DNA of 64,000 nucleotides from Shewanella polaris (lineage in GTDB: Bacteria; Pseudomonadota; Gammaproteobacteria; Enterobacterales; Shewanellaceae). Each line of letters starts with the position of its first letter. Positions within the stretch are counted from its first letter, which is position 1. The notes under the pieces are model-generated. The model was not told the origin of the DNA, ran no database searches, and saw only the letters and a program-made list of their open reading frames with translations. Location: assembly GCF_006385555.1 (NCBI RefSeq), contig NZ_CP041036.1, positions 3,286,001 to 3,350,000 of the forward strand, read 5' to 3'. A program made the translations under genes and the position numbers. Below are positions 59,636 to 64,000 of the stretch, in pieces.

Positions 59636-60078
59636 TGGTTAACGGATATAAGGTAGCCATTGCCGATATATAATGGCTGCCCTTTTTTGAAGATCGAACC
59701 ACTAACCATTTTTGCTAAGATTAACCATCATTACATCTTGTTCAGTAGCATCCCTACTTTATCCATCTAACACACACATTGGTGAGCTCATTTAAGTGAG
59801 TGAAACGATATCAATTATCCTATTTAAATAAAACCAAAACCTTGTCTACCTGACATAGAACAACCCCAATAATTTATAGTTTACTGAGTGTGGGAATAAT
59901 AAAATTTCATTTGTAAAAAGAGTCTAAAACAGGAGTTTTGCATAAATTAGCGGTGTATTGTTGCAAAAACTCTTTTTGTCCAATAAGTAAATCAATAGAG
60001 AACTATCAAGTTAAATCAACAAAGTTTGGTTTGATAGCCAAACTCCATTGACCATCAAAAATACTTAGCTGTAATCAT
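59636..60078. other. Intergenic region, no confident gene
   Basis: About 440 bases of AT-rich DNA after the NTF2-like gene. A short dyad near 60020-60048 (TTTGGTTTGATAGCCAAA) is visible. Nothing else supported. Confidence 0.4.
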
Positions 60079-60219
60079 TTATGGATCGATGTTGTAACCA
60101 TCGCCATAAAGTTCCGATTTAATATCGTTAATCTTCCTTTTAAATGAACATTCACCGCAATGCCAGAACTCATAATATAAAATAAATTTATTATGAATAA
60201 TAGTTGCTGTGTTAAGCAT
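60079..60219 (-). CDS. Possible small protein with CxxC, 46 aa
   Basis: Frame from the ATG at 60219 (the ATG at 60270 would lie inside the terminator hairpin). Reads MLNTATIIHNKFILYYEFWH then CGECSFKRKIND and ends SELYGDGYNIDP. GAGCG precedes the ATG. It has one CxxC and a hydrophobic/aromatic stretch. It is downstream of a terminator, so would need its own promoter. No family recognised; could be chance. Confidence 0.25.
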   Translation of the reverse strand: MLNTATIIHNKFILYYEFWHCGECSFKRKINDIKSELYGDGYNIDP

Positions 60220-60239
60220 ATTTCGCTCAAATTTAAACG

Positions 60240-60263
60240 AAAAAAAACGGCTCACAAGAGCCG
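60240..60263 (-). terminator. Second minus-strand terminator after aceA
   Basis: CGGCTC-TTGT-GAGCCG followed by eight T on the minus strand. It lies about 100 bases beyond the aceA terminator, so it may end a separate short transcript. Confidence 0.75.
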
Positions 60264-60361
60264 CAATCACAAATTTGTGGTTGTAAAAGCTTACGGGCAG
60301 GAAGTACCCAAATAATCAAGATCAACTACTAAGCATTACTTATAATCAATTATATTTGGAT

Positions 60362-60397
60362 AAAAAACCCGCACGACCTGTAGGTGAGCCGTACGGG
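60362..60397 (-). terminator. aceA terminator
   Basis: CCCGTACG pairs with CGTGCGGG (one T-G pair) around a 14-base loop, then TTTTTT, about 50 bases past the aceA stop. Confidence 0.8.
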
Positions 60398-60447
60398 TGA
60401 CAACAGTCACAAAGTGACCGAACTTTTTAAAACGGTTGAGCTAACGA

Positions 60448-61764
60448 CTAAAACTGTTCTTCTTCAGTAGAACCCGTTAGTGCTGTTACTGACGATTTAC
60501 CACCTTGAATACACGTTGTTACTTGATCGAAGTAACCAGTACCCACTTCTTGCTGATGCGACACGAAAGTATAACCTTTCTTAGCTGCAGCAAATTCAAG
60601 TTCCTGTACTTTCTCAACATAGTGCTTCATACCTTCACCACGAGCATAGTCATAGGCTAAATCAAACATGTTGTACCACATGTTATGAATGCCCGCTAAC
60701 GTGATGAACTGGTACTTATAGCCCATGTTAGATAGCTCTTGTTGGAACTTAGCAATCGTAGCGTCATCCAAATTCTTCTTCCAGTTAAACGAAGGAGAAC
60801 AGTTGTACGCTAACAGTTGGTCTGGGTACTGTGCATGAATTGCATCTGCAAATTTCTTCGCTTCTTCGAGACAAGGCTTAGCTGTTTCACACCAAATCAA
60901 GTCTGCATAAGGGGCATAAGCAAGGCCACGTGAAATAGCTTGGTCAATACCTGCGTTAACACGATAGAAACCTTCGTTAGTACGTTCACCAGTAACAAAC
61001 TCACGGTCATATTCATCACAATCTGAAGTCATCAAATCTGCAGCATTAGCATCGGTACGTGCAATAACCAAGGTATCAACACCGCTTACATCTGCCGCTA
61101 AACGTGCAGCGACTAACTTTTGTACTGCTTCTTGAGTTGGTACTAGAACTTTACCGCCCATGTGACCACACTTTTTAACAGACGCTAATTGATCTTCAAA
61201 GTGAACACCAGCAGCACCAGCATCAATCATCGACTTCATCAGTTCAAAGGCATTCAATACACCACCAAAACCAGCTTCAGCATCTGCAACGATTGGTAGG
61301 AAATAGTCAGTATAATTGTCATCACCAGGATTAACTTCTTTACCCCATTGGATCTGGTCAGCACGGCGGAAAGAGTTATTAATACGGCTCACGACGGCTG
61401 GTACTGAGTTAGCAGGATAAAGAGATTGGTCTGGATACATAGTGCCCGCTAGGTTAGCGTCTGCAGCAACCTGCCAGCCTGATAAGTAAATAGCTTCAAT
61501 ACCCGCTTTTGCTTGCTGTACAGCTTGACCACCAGTCAATGCGCCAAGTGAGTTAACGTAGCCTTTTTTAGCTCCGCCATTAACCAATTTCCACAATCTT
61601 GCAGCCCCAAGCTTCGCAATTGTGTTTTCAGGTACAACAGAACCACGTAATGCCACAACTTCTTCAGCAGTAAATGGACGTTTAACACCTTTCCAACGTG
61701 GATTTTCAGCCCAATCTTTCTTAATTGCATCAACCTGTTGCTGACGAGTTAGTTGTGTAGTCAT
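60448..61764 (-). CDS. aceA: Isocitrate lyase
   Basis: 438 residues behind GGAAGGAG. Catalytic Cys in the [13 protein letters not shown] loop, substrate residues in [10 protein letters not shown], and [12 protein letters not shown] are conserved. Splits isocitrate to succinate and glyoxylate, the first glyoxylate-shunt step. It follows aceB by 92 bases on the minus strand, so aceBA is likely an operon. Confidence 0.97.
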   Translation of the reverse strand: MTTQLTRQQQVDAIKKDWAENPRWKGVKRPFTAEEVVALRGSVVPENTIAKLGAARLWKLVNGGAKKGYVNSLGALTGGQAVQQAKAGIEAIYLSGWQVAADANLAGTMYPDQSLYPANSVPAVVSRINNSFRRADQIQWGKEVNPGDDNYTDYFLPIVADAEAGFGGVLNAFELMKSMIDAGAAGVHFEDQLASVKKCGHMGGKVLVPTQEAVQKLVAARLAADVSGVDTLVIARTDANAADLMTSDCDEYDREFVTGERTNEGFYRVNAGIDQAISRGLAYAPYADLIWCETAKPCLEEAKKFADAIHAQYPDQLLAYNCSPSFNWKKNLDDATIAKFQQELSNMGYKYQFITLAGIHNMWYNMFDLAYDYARGEGMKHYVEKVQELEFAAAKKGYTFVSHQQEVGTGYFDQVTTCIQGGKSSVTALTGSTEEEQF

Positions 61765-61856
61765 AGTATTACTCCTTCCAGATTAATAAGTTGGCAAAGT
61801 AAAAGTGATTAACCTTACCAAATATATTTTTCTATAATAAATATATAGTTAACTTG

Positions 61857-63512
61857 CTATTTAGCGGTCAACAATTCATAACCTGGTAATGTTAAGAAAT
61901 CGACTAACTCATCTGAGGTAGTAATTTGTTCAAATAACGCTGCCGCTTTAGTGAATTGGCCAGCTTCAAAACGCTCAGTACCGAGCTCTTTTTTTACGTT
62001 GGCCGTTTCTTCTTTTAACATCTGTTTAAATAATTCTTTAGTGACAAGTTTGCCATTTGATAAGTTCTTGCCATGTTTGATCCACTGCCAAATAGAAGTG
62101 CGAGATATTTCTGCCGTAGCAGCATCTTCCATCAATCCGTAAATCGGTACGCAACCATTACCTTGGATCCACGCTTCGATGTATTGCAAAGCAATACGGA
62201 TATTCAAACGCATGCCTTCTTCAGTTCGCTCACCCTCACAAGGCTCAAGTAACTCACTGGCTAAAATAGGTGCATCAACATCACGAGTAATATGCAATTG
62301 ATTTGTTCTGCCGCCGCCAATGTAATCATTAAAGATTTTCATTGCAGTATCAGCTAAACCAGGATGAGCAACCCAAGTACCATCGTGGCCATTGCGAGCT
62401 TCCAACTCTTTATCGCCACGCACCTTTTGCAATACTAGCTCGTTAGTGGCTTCATCTTTAGCAGGAATAAATGCCGCCATGCCACCCATAGCTAATGCAC
62501 CACGTTTATGACAAGTCTTAATCAGTAAGCGAGAATAGGCGCTTAAAAACTTGGTATCCATGGTCACTGCCTGACGATCAGGTAACACACGATCTGGATA
62601 GTTTTTTAAGGTTTTGATGTAGCTGAAAATATAATCCCAACGGCCACAGTTCAATGCGACAATATTTGAACGAAGCTCATATAAGATTTCTTCCATTTCA
62701 AATACTGCAGGCAAGGTTTCAATTAAACAGGTACATTTAATTGTGCCGGGCTCCAAACAAAAACGCTCTTCAGCAAAAGCAAACACTTTTGCCCACCAAC
62801 GCGCTTCAAGATGGCTTTCTAACTTAGGAATATAAAAATAAGGTCCTGAATTCTTAGCTAACAATTGGCGATAGTTATGATAAAAATACATTGCGAAATC
62901 AACTAAACCCCCAGGGATCGGTTGACCTTTGTATTCGATGTGCTTTTCAATGAGATGCAAACCACGAACACGAGCAATTAATACTGCAGGATCAGGGTTA
63001 AGTGAATAATGCTTACCTGTTTCTGGCGCTGTAAAATCAATATCACCGCGCACTGCATCACGAAGGTTAATTTGTCCTTCGACAATTTTCTGCCAACTCG
63101 GTGCCAAAGAATCTTCAAAATCAGCCATAAAGACTTTTACGTTGGCATTTAACGCATTGATAATCATTTTGCGATCAACTGGACCGGTAATTTCAACACG
63201 TCTGTCAGTTAAATCCGCAGGTATACCGCGAATGGTCCAATTACCATCTCGTATAGCGCGGGTTTCTGGTAAAAAATCAGGTAATTCGCCATTATCAATA
63301 CGAGCTTGTTTTTGCTTACGCTGCTTTAACAGCTTAGGCACTTCATCTGCAAACTTGGCACATAAAGAATCAAGGAAAGCCACTGCGCCATCATTAAACA
63401 CTTCATCTTGCCCATTAATAGCGGGGCCGATAAAGGTAAGATCGGTTTTAACCGAATCATCAGCATTTGCTGTGGACTTACTGTATTGAGCTACCAATTG
63501 TTCTGCCGTCAT
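61857..63512 (-). CDS. aceB: Malate synthase A
   Basis: 551 residues behind GGGAG. Motifs: VFMADFEDSLAPSWQ, LNCGRWDYIFSYIKTLKN and SRTSIWQWIKHGKN. Condenses glyoxylate with acetyl-CoA to malate, the second shunt step. First gene of aceBA; about 490 bases upstream are non-coding. Typical regulators (IclR/FadR) act here in relatives; none is in the window. Confidence 0.97.
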   Translation of the reverse strand: MTAEQLVAQYSKSTANADDSVKTDLTFIGPAINGQDEVFNDGAVAFLDSLCAKFADEVPKLLKQRKQKQARIDNGELPDFLPETRAIRDGNWTIRGIPADLTDRRVEITGPVDRKMIINALNANVKVFMADFEDSLAPSWQKIVEGQINLRDAVRGDIDFTAPETGKHYSLNPDPAVLIARVRGLHLIEKHIEYKGQPIPGGLVDFAMYFYHNYRQLLAKNSGPYFYIPKLESHLEARWWAKVFAFAEERFCLEPGTIKCTCLIETLPAVFEMEEILYELRSNIVALNCGRWDYIFSYIKTLKNYPDRVLPDRQAVTMDTKFLSAYSRLLIKTCHKRGALAMGGMAAFIPAKDEATNELVLQKVRGDKELEARNGHDGTWVAHPGLADTAMKIFNDYIGGGRTNQLHITRDVDAPILASELLEPCEGERTEEGMRLNIRIALQYIEAWIQGNGCVPIYGLMEDAATAEISRTSIWQWIKHGKNLSNGKLVTKELFKQMLKEETANVKKELGTERFEAGQFTKAAALFEQITTSDELVDFLTLPGYELLTAK

Positions 63513-64000
63513 AATAATGGCTCCCTTAATGCTGTCTGTTTTGATGCTAATTGTCTTGCTTCATTAATGAATTTTGTTATCAATTACTATTCGTCTCACT
63601 CTCATTTATCCGTAAAGCTTAATGTCTCTGCTTAAACAATGAATGCGTTTAATGAGTTCAAATAATCAGTTAACGATTGATACTCAAGTGAAGTTAACGG
63701 TTATCACCTAAAACTTTCAAATGTCTGTTTCGTACTAAAAACTAACCAAAAACGTTTGTAATTGCAACAGTTATCAGTTTACCAAATGACTCAAACACCA
63801 TTGATGACGATCACATAAATTGGTCGCACCAAGATAAGAATAAAACCATAGGCAATTGTAAAATAACAATAAAATATGAAACACCTTATTATAAAAAAAC
63901 GATAACTTAAATTCATCTTACCAATTTACCAACACATTAAAATGGTAAAAACAGTTGTAATAAAAAAACATATTGTAAACATAAGTTCACTAAACTTTGG
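63513..64000. other. AT-rich upstream region of aceB
   Basis: About 490 bases, no gene on either strand. Probably contains the aceB promoter; no clear operator seen. Confidence 0.4.

Noticed and set aside
60220..60270. Start of the 60079 ORF at 60270
   Set aside because: The first 17 codons would run through the terminator hairpin and T-run; only the later ATG is worth keeping at low confidence.

Overview
The window reads as chromosomal DNA from a marine gammaproteobacterium, most likely a cold-water, AT-rich Shewanella. The signs are the Vibrio/Shewanella-type flagellar ring genes flgT/flgO/flgP, the rlmN-pilW-rodZ-ispG-hisS-yfgM-bamB-der block, cydABX, guaBA, and a DUF4266/DUF3570/ApbE cluster. 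Genus is inferred from gene content and protein style; no database was searched.

Layout. 1-4080: end of a chemotaxis receptor gene, then a decayed, AT-rich accessory stretch with a frameshifted gene remnant, a small ORF, a divergent tyrosine-recombinase gene, a long palindrome abutting a 5' fragment of tRNA-Arg(CCU), and a 7-bp tandem repeat. 4080-8125: flgT facing flgO-flgP, with a sigma54-like promoter on one side and a textbook FliA promoter on the other; an intact IS3-family element sits between flgP and its likely terminator. 8150-16460: outer-membrane barrel, TetR regulator, RND efflux pair with paired operator-like palindromes, and a Cache-domain chemoreceptor. 17010-19853: cytochrome bd oxidase operon cydABX, including a 36-residue CydX. 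20286-32408: small ORFs, purL, mltF, tadA, guaBA and xseA. 32535-38483: OmpA-like lipoprotein, GlyGly-CTERM-like surface protein, PepSY-regulator-kinase operon, DUF3300 protein. 38550-44390: a minus-strand run encoding a cytochrome b561-like protein, TlpA thioredoxin, DUF4266 lipoprotein, DUF3570 barrel, ApbE flavin transferase, response regulator and kinase. 44527-54206: small proteins, then der-bamB-yfgM-hisS-ispG-rodZ-pilW-rlmN on the minus strand. 54207-60000: a repeat-like intergenic element, a UshA-type phosphoesterase without signal peptide, an NrfJ-like small protein, GNAT, DUF3820, MtfA peptidase and an NTF2-like protein. 60362-63512: glyoxylate-shunt genes aceB and aceA.

How genes work together. 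flgT/O/P build outer rings of a polar flagellum. guaB/guaA and purL serve purine synthesis. aceB/aceA bypass the decarboxylating steps of the TCA cycle. The most intriguing unit is the 38.5-44.4 kb redox cluster: the DUF3570 barrel carries a near-perfect ApbE flavinylation motif (D-S-L-T-G-A-S) and is encoded next to an ApbE, a CxxC thioredoxin, a b-type cytochrome and a tiny lipoprotein ending in Gly-Gly-Gly-Cys-Gly-Cys-Asn. This could be an outer-membrane flavoprotein system under two-component control.
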